Of a DNA stretch of 64,000 nt, positions 8,158 to 15,362 are shown in pieces (within the stretch, counting starts at the first letter, position 1; each line of letters begins with the position of its first letter). The notes beneath the pieces were generated by a model. The model saw only the letters and a program-made list of their open reading frames with translations. It did not search any database and was not told where the DNA came from. The stretch comes from Pseudomonadota bacterium (GTDB lineage Bacteria; Pseudomonadota; Gammaproteobacteria; Burkholderiales; Rhodocyclaceae): NCBI GenBank assembly GCA_018261905.1, contig JAGTRU010000026.1:1-64000 (forward strand), written 5' to 3'. Made by a program: the position numbers and the translations under genes.

Positions 8158-9302
8158 GCTTCTTCTTCCTCGACGCGGCAGATGAAATTGCCGTCGAAAT
8201 CGCAGACCAGCACGGTCAGGCGGTAGGGGCCGGGGTGCATGCCCTTGAGGCTGCGGATCGCCTTGATCGCCAGCCGGCGGTGGAATTCGACGGCGAGGCC
8301 GAGGCCGGCCAGGCGTTCGGCGGCGAAGCGGGCGGTTTCGGCGGCGCGGATTTCCTCGACGAGGTCGGGCGGGGCGCCGACTTCCTGTGCCGATTCGGCG
8401 AGGATGTCGCGGTCGACTTCGGCCTTCCAGGCATGCGTCACGGCCAGGTCCTGACACATCTTGGTCAGCTTGCCGACCATCGCGCCGACATAGACATTCG
8501 GCAATTTGCGCTTGATGGCGCTGGCGAAGGCTGCCTTGACGAAGTCGCCCATCTGCACGAAGCAGGATTCATCAAGCTTCGGCAACTGGGCCATGGCGAA
8601 TTTTTCGGTACGGCCGCCGGTGGTGAATACGGCGCTGGTCTGGCCCTGCTTGGCGGCGACATCGACCGCCTGCACGACGCTGGCGCGGAAGGCGGCGGTC
8701 GAGTAGGGGCGGACGATGCCGGTGGTGCCGAGGATGGAAATGCCGCCGAGGATGCCGAGCCGGGCGTTCAGCGTCTTTTTCGCCATCTCCTCGCCGCCGG
8801 GCACCGAAATCCTGACTTCCAGCCCGTCGTGGTCGAGCAGTTCGCCGGCGACGGCGCGCACGTTGTCGCGGATGTTGCGTTGCGGCACCGGGTTGATCGC
8901 CGGGCCGCCGACTTCCAGGCCGAGGCCGTCCTTGGTCACGATGCCGACGCCGGGGCCGCCGGCCAGCACGATCTCGCCGGCGCGGTGGGGCAGAAGGCGG
9001 ACATCGGCGGTCAGGTGGGCACCGTTGGTGGCATCCGGATCGTCGCCGGCATCCTTGATGACCACGGCGTGCGCTGTGCCGGACGACTCTTCGACGCAGC
9101 CATCGGTCACCGCGAAGCTGACATCGCTGCCGTTGGGCAGGTGGCAGACAATCGTCTCCGGTACTTCGCTCTGCACCAGGCCGAGCGTCGCGGCGCGCGC
9201 CGCGGCGGCCGCGCAGGCGCCGGTCGTGAAGCCGCTGCGGTTGCCGCGCTGGCGCTTGCCGTCGCCCTTGCGGACCTTGTCCGGTTTTGCGTTTTCAGCC
9301 AT
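8154..9302 (-). CDS. cbiD: Cobalt-precorrin-5B C1-methyltransferase (CbiD)
   Basis: This 382-residue enzyme methylates C1 in the oxygen-independent cobalamin pathway. The signature RSGFTTGACAAAAARAA is at residues 22-38, and IVLAGGPGVGIVTKDGLGL and the later ILGGISILGTTGIVRPYS are typical CbiD blocks. CbiD is not used by the aerobic route (there CobF is the equivalent), so it is a good marker of the early-cobalt pathway. The gene follows cbiC without any gap (the cbiC stop begins at 9303) and its own stop overlaps cobL. Confidence 0.94.
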   Translation of the reverse strand: MAENAKPDKVRKGDGKRQRGNRSGFTTGACAAAAARAATLGLVQSEVPETIVCHLPNGSDVSFAVTDGCVEESSGTAHAVVIKDAGDDPDATNGAHLTADVRLLPHRAGEIVLAGGPGVGIVTKDGLGLEVGGPAINPVPQRNIRDNVRAVAGELLDHDGLEVRISVPGGEEMAKKTLNARLGILGGISILGTTGIVRPYSTAAFRASVVQAVDVAAKQGQTSAVFTTGGRTEKFAMAQLPKLDESCFVQMGDFVKAAFASAIKRKLPNVYVGAMVGKLTKMCQDLAVTHAWKAEVDRDILAESAQEVGAPPDLVEEIRAAETARFAAERLAGLGLAVEFHRRLAIKAIRSLKGMHPGPYRLTVLVCDFDGNFICRVEEEEA

Positions 9303-9980
9303 TTAACTCAGGCTGCCGTGCTGTTCGGCTTCGGCCAGCGACAGCATGGCGTGGATGGCGGCGACGACCAACGTCGAACCGCCCTTGCGGCCCTTGATCG
9401 CGACCCAGGGCACTTCGTCCACGGTCATCAGCAGGTCCTTCGATTCGGCGGCCGAGACGAAGCCGACCGGCATGCCGACGACCAGCGCCGGGCGCACGCC
9501 TTCTTCACGGATCAAGCGGACCAGTTCGATCAGCGCGGTCGGCGCATTGCCGATGCCGACGATGGCGCCATCGAGCTTGCCCAGGCGCTGCGCCTTGCGC
9601 ATGGCCTGAACGGCGCGCGTCGTGTCGGCGGCCTGGGCGGCGGCGATCACGTCGGGGTCGGAAATGTAGTGGTGCGTCGTCAGGCCGAAATGCTGCAAAC
9701 GCGGTTTCGACAGACCGACGCAGATCATCTCCACGTCGGCAACGATGGGCGTGTCGCCGCGCAACACGGCCTGGAAGCCGGCACGCATCGCGTCCGGGTG
9801 GAAAGCGGTGAGGCCGTTGAATTCAAAATCGGCGTTGGCGTGGATCATGCGGCGCACCAGCGGCCATTGCTCGGCGCTGTAATTGTGCGGGCCGGCCTCG
9901 GCGTCGATGACGACGAAGGAATCGTGCTCGATGGCACGGCCGGCAGCGGTCAACTGCTCGGTGACTGTGTTTTTGCTCAT
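9303..9980 (-). CDS. cbiC: Precorrin-8X methylmutase (CbiC/CobH)
   Basis: This 225-residue enzyme moves the methyl group from C11 to C12, producing (cobalt-)hydrogenobyrinate/cobyrinate. Diagnostic pieces are VADVEMICVGLSK and the GIGNAPTALIELVRLIREEG stretch followed by VVGMPVGFVSAAESK, near residues 145-180. Length is normal. The gene lies between cbiX and cbiD in a tight same-strand operon: nine bases separate it from cbiX and none from cbiD. Confidence 0.94.
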   Translation of the reverse strand: MSKNTVTEQLTAAGRAIEHDSFVVIDAEAGPHNYSAEQWPLVRRMIHANADFEFNGLTAFHPDAMRAGFQAVLRGDTPIVADVEMICVGLSKPRLQHFGLTTHHYISDPDVIAAAQAADTTRAVQAMRKAQRLGKLDGAIVGIGNAPTALIELVRLIREEGVRPALVVGMPVGFVSAAESKDLLMTVDEVPWVAIKGRKGGSTLVVAAIHAMLSLAEAEQHGSLS

Positions 9981-9989
9981 GTCTTTTTC

Positions 9990-10901
9990 TCAGACGTGCG
10001 CGCAGGCATGGCCGTGCTCGTGCGGGTGGTCATGCGGGTGATCGTGGCCATGGGCGCAGGCGTTGCCGGCGGTATGGCTGTGGTCGTGCAAGTGTTCTGC
10101 CTCGGCCAACTCGCGGTATTTGCAGCCGTCGCATTCGAGCATGCCGTCGCTGGCGCTCGCTGTGACGCGCTGATCGAGCAGGTCGAAGATGCCGTTATCG
10201 AAGCCGAAATGGCCGGCCAGCGCGAAGGCGATCTGCGGGTACTGGGCGCGCAGGCGCTCGACCTGGGCCTGGATGCGCTCGATGAGCACGCCGGTGAACA
10301 AATACACCGGGACGATGCAGACCTGCATCATGCCCAGCCGTACCTGGCGCTGCACGACGGCTTCGAGGCGCGGCCAGGTGACGCCGGTGAAGGCGAGATC
10401 GACCAGTTCGTGCTCGTTGTCCTCGAAAATCCAGCGCGCCATCTTGGCCAGCTCGCCATTGGCGGCGGCATCCGACGAACCGCGACCGAGCAGCACGACG
10501 CCGGTGGTGGTCGGGTCGGGCACGGCGAGTTGCTTCATCAGGCCGTCGAGCCGGCCTTGCAACACGGCAAAAATCTCGCGCCCCATGCCGAGGTGGCGGG
10601 TCAGGCTGAACTCGACTTGCGGGTGACGCTGGCGGGCTTCTTCGACGGCAGCCGGCAATTCCATCTTGACGTGACCGGCGGCGTTGAGGATGAAGGGAAT
10701 CACCTTGACCGCACGGGCGCCCTGCGCGGCGCGGTCGAGGCCGGCGTCGAGCAGGATTTCGGCGTGTTCGATGAAACAGACTTCAATGCGCCAGTCGGGA
10801 TGGCGGGCCCGCCAGAGGGTGGCGAATTTCTGAGTTTCGTCGTTGCCGTCGCGCTTGCGCGAGCCGTGGCCGACGAGCAGCAGCGTGGTTTCCTTATTCA
10901 T
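9990..10901 (-). CDS. cbiX: Sirohydrochlorin cobaltochelatase, two-domain CbiX with His-rich tail
   Basis: This 303-residue protein has two CbiX-type chelatase repeats. The first starts at LLLVGHGSRKRDGN (residues 7-20) and the second covers GVVLLGRGSSDAAAN and onwards. The tail (about 270-303) is strongly histidine-rich, with HLHDHSH and HGHDHPHDHPHEHGH, and could hold cobalt before insertion. The two-domain form inserts Co2+ into sirohydrochlorin at the entry of the anaerobic cobalamin route. A second, single-domain chelatase lies far away at 61844-62224, probably for siroheme. The start overlaps the cobM end, which reaches 10894. Confidence 0.92.
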   Translation of the reverse strand: MNKETTLLLVGHGSRKRDGNDETQKFATLWRARHPDWRIEVCFIEHAEILLDAGLDRAAQGARAVKVIPFILNAAGHVKMELPAAVEEARQRHPQVEFSLTRHLGMGREIFAVLQGRLDGLMKQLAVPDPTTTGVVLLGRGSSDAAANGELAKMARWIFEDNEHELVDLAFTGVTWPRLEAVVQRQVRLGMMQVCIVPVYLFTGVLIERIQAQVERLRAQYPQIAFALAGHFGFDNGIFDLLDQRVTASASDGMLECDGCKYRELAEAEHLHDHSHTAGNACAHGHDHPHDHPHEHGHACAHV

Positions 10902-11685
10902 GGTCGTTCTCCGTAGCCTTGCGGAAGCGGTGGGTAAAAGTCGGGTCGTAAAGTTTCGAACGGATCAGTTCCGGCCAGTCGGCGGCGCCCAGGGTCGGGC
11001 TGGCGACGATCATGGCCTGGCTGGCGATCTTCGCGTCCTGGCAGCGGCGCTTGATGTCTTTGATCGTGCCGCGCACGATCTTTTCCTCGCCCGGCCAGCT
11101 CGCTTTCTGGACGACCAAAATCGGGGCATCTTCGGCCCAGCCGGCGGCGCGCAGCGCGTCCTGAACCTTGTGCAAGAGCGTGATCGACAGGTAGATGCAC
11201 AGCGTCGTCTTGTGCGCGGCCAGGGCTTCGAGTTCCTCGCCCGGCGGCATCGGCGTGCGCCCGGCAACGCGGGTCAGGATCACCGTCTGCGTCACTTCCG
11301 GCAGGGTCAGCGTTTCGCCAGCCGCGGCCATCGAGGCCATCGCCGACGACACGCCGGGCACTATGGCCCATTCGATGCCGGCGGCGGTTAGCGGCCGCGT
11401 CATTTCGATCAGCGCGCCATAGAGGCCGGGATCGCCGGTTTGCAGGCGAACCACCGTTTCATGACGAGCGGCGCGTTCGATCAGCCAGGCGCTCATTTCT
11501 TCGAGCGTCATGTCCTTGGAGTCGCGGATTTCGCAATCGGGCGGGCTGAACAGCGTCGCCGCCTGGTCGACCAGCGAGCCGGCGAAAAGCACGGCACCGG
11601 CCGCTTCGAGCAGCTTGCGGCCCTTGACGGTCAGGAGGTCGGGATCGCCCGGGCCGGCGCCGACAAACCAGATCTTGCCGGGCAT
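10894..11685 (-). CDS. cobM: Precorrin-4 C11-methyltransferase (CobM/CbiF)
   Basis: This 263-residue SAM-dependent tetrapyrrole methylase methylates C11. The N-terminal VGAGPGDPDLLTVKG is at residues 8-22, LQTGDPGLYGALIEM follows near residue 80, and PGVSSAMASMAAAGETLTLP is also typical. The ATG at 11685 directly follows the stop codon of a 15-codon in-frame minigene that overlaps the 3' end of cbiO. CobM is the first enzyme gene after the transporter genes and overlaps cbiX by eight bases. Confidence 0.93.
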   Translation of the reverse strand: MPGKIWFVGAGPGDPDLLTVKGRKLLEAAGAVLFAGSLVDQAATLFSPPDCEIRDSKDMTLEEMSAWLIERAARHETVVRLQTGDPGLYGALIEMTRPLTAAGIEWAIVPGVSSAMASMAAAGETLTLPEVTQTVILTRVAGRTPMPPGEELEALAAHKTTLCIYLSITLLHKVQDALRAAGWAEDAPILVVQKASWPGEEKIVRGTIKDIKRRCQDAKIASQAMIVASPTLGAADWPELIRSKLYDPTFTHRFRKATENDHE

Positions 11686-11733
11686 TTAGCGGCTTTCCAG
11701 GCGGTCGACCGCCAGAATCAGGCAAATTTGCAT
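11686..11733 (-). CDS. Possible 15-residue leader peptide before cobM
   Basis: A short reading frame, MQICLILAVDRLESR, starts at 11733 after a good GAGGAAAACAC ribosome site and ends with TAA immediately before the cobM ATG in the same frame. It overlaps the last codons of cbiO. It could couple cobM translation to upstream ribosomes, or it may be a chance frame whose ribosome site in fact serves cobM. There is no direct evidence of expression. Confidence 0.25.
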   Translation of the reverse strand: MQICLILAVDRLESR

Positions 11734-12581
11734 GTGTTTTCCTCTTGTTTGAGCAGGCTGGCGAGTTCGCCCAGGCTGCGCGGTACGGGTGATGCCGCGA
11801 GGCGACCAAGGCGGCACAGCGACAGGTGCAGGTTGACGACGGCGGGCAGCGGCTGGCCGGCGGCGTGCAGGGCGCTCGCCTGTTGCGGTAATTGATCGGC
11901 AGCGAAGGACGCGATACAGCGCCCGGCCGCCAGCAGGTGGATCTGTTCGGCCCAGCGATAGGCGAAATCGACGTCGTGCGTGGATAGCAGGATGGTGATG
12001 CCGCGCGCCGACAGCGCGTCGAGCACGGCGAGCAGTTCGTTCTGCATGCCGGCATCGAGCCCGGCCATCGGTTCGTCGAGCAGCAGCACTTCGGGCTGCA
12101 TGGCGAGCACGCCGGCGATGCAGACGCACTTCTTCTGGCCGAAACTCAGGTGATGCACCGGCTTGTCGGCGAGATCGGCGAGGCCGACGGCGGTCAAGGC
12201 TTTGGCGACGCGCTGGCGCACTGTCGCTTCGTCGAGGCCGAGATTGAGCGGCCCGAACGAAACATCCTCGACAACGCTGGCCGAGAACAACTGCCGGTCG
12301 GGATTCTGGAAGACGAGGCCGACCCGGCGGCGCAGCGCGTTGAGTCCATCGCGCCCGGCGGCGAGCGGCTGGCCGGCGAAATCGATGCGCCCGGCACAGG
12401 CCTGGAGCAGGCCGTTGAGATGCAGCAGCAGCGTCGTCTTGCCCGAGCCATTGGCGCCGAGCAGGGCGTTGCGGCTGCCCGGCGCGATGCGCAACGAACA
12501 GCCATCGAGACCGGCGCTGCCGTCCGGATAGCGATAGTCGACCGCGTGGAGTTCGATTAAAGGCGCGATCAACGGGCTCAT
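11718..12581 (-). CDS. cbiO: Cobalt ECF transporter ATPase (CbiO)
   Basis: This 287-residue ABC ATPase energises the CbiMNQO cobalt uptake system. Visible motifs are the Walker A GANGSGKTT near residue 42, the Q-loop in GLVFQNPDRQLF, the signature LSFGQKK and the Walker B VLLLDEPMAGLD, followed by the switch histidine in LLSTHDVDF. The ATG at 12581 overlaps the cbiQ stop (ATGA). The position in a riboswitch-led operon with corrin genes makes cobalt the expected metal. Confidence 0.93.
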   Translation of the reverse strand: MSPLIAPLIELHAVDYRYPDGSAGLDGCSLRIAPGSRNALLGANGSGKTTLLLHLNGLLQACAGRIDFAGQPLAAGRDGLNALRRRVGLVFQNPDRQLFSASVVEDVSFGPLNLGLDEATVRQRVAKALTAVGLADLADKPVHHLSFGQKKCVCIAGVLAMQPEVLLLDEPMAGLDAGMQNELLAVLDALSARGITILLSTHDVDFAYRWAEQIHLLAAGRCIASFAADQLPQQASALHAAGQPLPAVVNLHLSLCRLGRLAASPVPRSLGELASLLKQEENTCKFA

Positions 12582-13330
12582 CGGGCGCAGGCTCCAATCA
12601 CCAGCAGCAGGCAGCCGGCCAGCCCGGCCAGCGCCGTGTCGCGGCCGGCATGCTGGAATTGTGGCGTCAGAAAACGCAGCGTGCCGCTGCCGCAACGCGC
12701 TTCGGCGGCGAGGTGCAGGGCACGGGCGCGTTGCCAGACCTGCACGCTCAAACCGGCGGCGAGCAGGCCGAGCGAATTCAGGCTGCGGCGCGGCGTGCTG
12801 TAGCCGAGGCGGGCCGCCTGGGCGGTGCGTGTTTCTTCTATGGCAGTCGAAAAGACGAACAGCATGCGGTAACAGAGCACCATCAGGTCGAGCAGCACAT
12901 CCGGGACGCGCAGGCGGCGGAGCAGGGCGATCAGGTCGGGCAGCGGCGTCGTCAGGACGAGGCCGAGCAGGGCGGCGAGTGCGGCCAGCGAGCGAGCGCT
13001 GACGGCGGCGATGTTGGCTGCGGCGTTCGGCGCCATCTGCCAGGACAGGTTGCCGGTCGCATCGGCACTCAGCGAAAAGAGCAGCGACAGGCTGGATAGC
13101 GCGAGAAAGCCGAGGGCCGGCGTTGCGACGCGCAGGTAGAGCGCAAGCGGCACCGCGGCGCCGAGTACGCTCGCCAGCATGAGCAGGCCGGCGATGGTCG
13201 CGGCCGTCGCTGGCGAGCCGGAGAACAGCGCGGCAAGCAAGCCGGCCAGCGCGAACAGTCCTTTGGCGGCAGGGCTGACGCTACGCCAGCGATTGCCGTA
13301 GGCGGCGCGTTCAATCAGCATGCGCAGCAT
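12578..13330 (-). CDS. cbiQ: Cobalt ECF transporter transmembrane subunit (CbiQ)
   Basis: This 250-residue integral membrane protein is the T component that links the ATPase to the CbiM substrate-binding part. Several hydrophobic helices are clear. The C-terminal half has the coupling-helix region VQVWQRARALHLAAEARC, which resembles the Ala-Arg-Gly-type motifs of CbiQ/EcfT. Two ATG codons are possible: 13330, and 13321 (MLIERAAYG). GGAAG lies better placed for the latter. Either start overlaps the cbiN end at 13311. Confidence 0.9.
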   Translation of the reverse strand: MLRMLIERAAYGNRWRSVSPAAKGLFALAGLLAALFSGSPATAATIAGLLMLASVLGAAVPLALYLRVATPALGFLALSSLSLLFSLSADATGNLSWQMAPNAAANIAAVSARSLAALAALLGLVLTTPLPDLIALLRRLRVPDVLLDLMVLCYRMLFVFSTAIEETRTAQAARLGYSTPRRSLNSLGLLAAGLSVQVWQRARALHLAAEARCGSGTLRFLTPQFQHAGRDTALAGLAGCLLLVIGACAR

Positions 13331-13688
13331 CTTCCGCCGTCTGGGCGCTGCTTTCCTGCCCCGCTGCCTTCTCGTTCATTTCCCGGCGCAGCCGTTCGCG
13401 CGTCACCGAGGCGCCCAGCCAGTAGCCGATGACGCCGGCGCCGAGCGCTGCCTGCAAGGCGAAAAGCAGCGAGGCGATTTCGCCGCTCGCCGGTTCGAGC
13501 AGTGGCGAAAACCACGGCTTGTAACCCGGCGCAATCTCGCCGATGGCTGCCTGCGCCTTGTTGTCGGCGCCGCCGAAAGCTTCGCCGGGGATGCCGTCCG
13601 GGCCGATCGCCGGCGGCGCGGCGAGCCACAGCGGCAGCACGGTCAACAGCACGACGGCGGCCAGAATCAGCCAGTTGCGCAGTTTCAT
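13311..13688 (-). CDS. cbiN: Cobalt transport protein CbiN
   Basis: This 125-residue small membrane subunit of the cobalt transporter has one N-terminal helix and one near residue 80, the expected CbiN topology. The conserved pieces are [26 protein letters not shown] and [17 protein letters not shown]. The acidic and polar C-terminal tail (from about residue 100) is longer than in many homologues. The start overlaps the cbiM stop by four bases. Confidence 0.92.
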   Translation of the reverse strand: MKLRNWLILAAVVLLTVLPLWLAAPPAIGPDGIPGEAFGGADNKAQAAIGEIAPGYKPWFSPLLEPASGEIASLLFALQAALGAGVIGYWLGASVTRERLRREMNEKAAGQESSAQTAEDAAHAD

Positions 13689-14362
13689 GCCTTGGCCCCG
13701 CGTTGCCCGAACAACGGCAGCTTCTGCAGCTCATCGGCATTGAAGCGGCGCAGTGCATTGACCACCAGCACGGTGAGCAGGCCTTCGCTGATCGCCAGCG
13801 GGATCTGGGTGATCGCGAAAATGGCGCCGAACTTGGCCAACGAGCCGGCAAAGCCGCCGGCCGGATCGGGAAAGGCCCAGGCGAGCTGGATCGCCGTCGT
13901 CACGTAGGTGGCTAGGTCGCCGAGCGCGGCGGCGGCAAAGACGCAGGCAGAAAGCGGCAGGGCCAGGGCGCGGCCGGCGCGGAACAGGCCGGCGGCGACG
14001 AAAGGCCCGACGATGGCCATCGAGAACAAATTGGCGCCGAGCGTGGTCAGCCCGCCGTGCGCCAGCAGCAGGGCCTGGAAGAGCAGCACGACGAGGCCGA
14101 CCGGCACCATCGCCGCCGGCCCGAACAACAGCGCGCCGAGGCCGACGCCGGTCGGGTGCGAGCAACTACCGGTTACCGACGGCAGTTTCAGCGCCGACAG
14201 CGTGAAGGAAAAGGCGGCGGCGACGCCGAGCAGCATGCGCTGTTCCGGTTTTTCCCGCAGATGCTTCTTGATCGACTGCAGGCCCCAGGCGATAAAGGGC
14301 GTCGCGGCGATCGTCCAGCCGAGCGCGTGCTCGAAGGGCAAAAAGCCTTCCATGATGTGCAT
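13685..14362 (-). CDS. cbiM: Cobalt ECF transporter substrate-binding subunit (CbiM)
   Basis: This 225-residue polytopic protein binds Co2+. Its N-terminus, MHIMEGFLP, contains the His2 metal ligand typical of CbiM, and [17 protein letters not shown] near residue 67 and [13 protein letters not shown] near residue 105 are family hallmarks. It is the first gene of the operon and lies about 160 bases downstream of the cobalamin riboswitch. A GGGAGAG ribosome site precedes the ATG. Confidence 0.95.
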   Translation of the reverse strand: MHIMEGFLPFEHALGWTIAATPFIAWGLQSIKKHLREKPEQRMLLGVAAAFSFTLSALKLPSVTGSCSHPTGVGLGALLFGPAAMVPVGLVVLLFQALLLAHGGLTTLGANLFSMAIVGPFVAAGLFRAGRALALPLSACVFAAAALGDLATYVTTAIQLAWAFPDPAGGFAGSLAKFGAIFAITQIPLAISEGLLTVLVVNALRRFNADELQKLPLFGQRGAKA

Positions 14363-14520
14363 GATTCTCTCCCACAGCGAGAAATGGCAAACAGCACCAG
14401 GCCGCGGGGTTCCTGCAGTTCGGAAGAGTGGCGCCGGTCGGACCTTAGCCCGGGAAAGGCCGGCAGCAAATCAACAGAACCTCGCCCACACCCCGGGGAT
14501 CGGTACTTCGTTGATTTGGG

Positions 14521-14697
14521 CCGGTCTTCTGGCTCGCCTTCATGCTTCTCCACCAACCTTCCCATGCCTGGCACAGTGGCGTGAGGTGGAGTCGTCAGGC
14601 TTACAGCAGCGGGGGCTGCGCCGGACTGTCTGCTCGCGCAGAGTCACCGGCTTCCCGTTTCACCCGCCCCACGATCGTGAGGCAAGGCACCCAAAAC
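14521..14697 (-). promoter_or_regulatory. Cobalamin (AdoCbl-type) riboswitch
   Basis: Read on the minus strand, the leader contains the ordered landmarks of a cobalamin riboswitch: GGTGCC near the 5' end, GGTGAAACGGGAAGCCGGTG, GCCCCCGCTGC followed by GTAAGC, the B12 box GCCACTG, and the closing GCCAGAAGACCGG. It is placed to turn down the cbiM-to-ferredoxin operon when cobalamin is plentiful. A -10-like TACAAT lies at 14705-14710, immediately before the riboswitch. The 158 bases between it and cbiM are probably the expression platform, but I cannot assign a terminator with certainty. Confidence 0.93.
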
Positions 14698-14737
14698 GGG
14701 GGCGATTGTACATCAAGTTTCTATGCGCCTGGATTGG

Positions 14738-15226
14738 TCATGCCGCGCCGATCGGCAGTTCGGTTTTGTATTTGACCTGCTTCAGCGCAATGCTGGAGCG
14801 GATGCTGGCGATGTGGGGAACGGTCGCCAGGCGATTGACGATGAATTTTTGCAGGGCATCGAGATTGGGCGCGACGACGCGCAGCAGATAGTCCGCATCG
14901 CCGGTCATCAGATAGCACTCCATGACTTCCGGGCAGGCCTCGATGGTTTCCTCGAACGTCCGCAAGGCGCTGCCGATCTGCTTTTCCAGGCGGATCTGGA
15001 TGAATACCGAGACATCGAGACCGAGCGCTTGCGGATCGAGCAAGGTGACATGGCGGCGGATGACCCCGGCACTTTCCAGGTCGCGGACGCGGCGCAGGCA
15101 AGGGGCCGGCGACAGATTGACGCGCTCGGCCAGGGCGACGTTGGAGATGCGCGCGTCGCGCTGGAGCTGGTCGAGAATGGCACTGTCGAACGGGTCGAAG
15201 CCGGGGATGGGGTGTTTGTTGCGCAT
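14738..15226 (-). CDS. Lrp/AsnC-family transcriptional regulator
   Basis: This 162-residue protein has an N-terminal helix-turn-helix (about residues 11-60, with [19 protein letters not shown]) and a C-terminal RAM ligand-binding domain ([18 protein letters not shown] near residue 105). The ATG at 15226 is preferred because the upstream in-frame extension is a low-quality, promoter-like stretch. It is divergent from a pyruvate-dehydrogenase-like E1/E2 pair and most likely controls it, in the way MdeR sits beside MdeB in Pseudomonas. It is also upstream of the cob operon on the same strand, but the riboswitch separates them. Confidence 0.88.
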   Translation of the reverse strand: MRNKHPIPGFDPFDSAILDQLQRDARISNVALAERVNLSPAPCLRRVRDLESAGVIRRHVTLLDPQALGLDVSVFIQIRLEKQIGSALRTFEETIEACPEVMECYLMTGDADYLLRVVAPNLDALQKFIVNRLATVPHIASIRSSIALKQVKYKTELPIGAA

Positions 15227-15246
15227 AAGGGGATTGGGTCGATCAA

Positions 15247-15288
15247 ATATTGCGCACCAGGGGCTTTTCGGTTCGCTTTTTGCAATAT
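15247..15288. promoter_or_regulatory. Inverted repeat between the Lrp-type regulator and aceE-like gene
   Basis: ATATTGC (15247-15253) and its exact complement GCAATAT (15282-15288) are separated by 28 bases, giving 35-bp centre-to-centre spacing. The 136-bp divergent region also has a -10-like TACAAT at 15308-15313 for the aceE-like gene. Lrp/AsnC proteins bind AT-rich imperfect palindromes, so this is a plausible operator, unproven. Confidence 0.4.
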
Positions 15289-15362
15289 ATCCGCCCCCCG
15301 CCCTGACTACAATGAATTTACGCAACGAGGGGTTCGGGGCGCTTCGCTAGAGGAGGTGGGAA

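Noticed and set aside
8037-10916. A very long plus-strand frame across the corrin genes
   Set aside because: It is exactly antisense to cobL, cbiD, cbiC and cbiX, has no domain I recognise and a composition typical of high-GC mirror frames.
14380-14520. A Rho-independent terminator between riboswitch and cbiM
   Set aside because: There are GC-rich stems but no clear T-run on the minus strand; control may be at the ribosome site instead.
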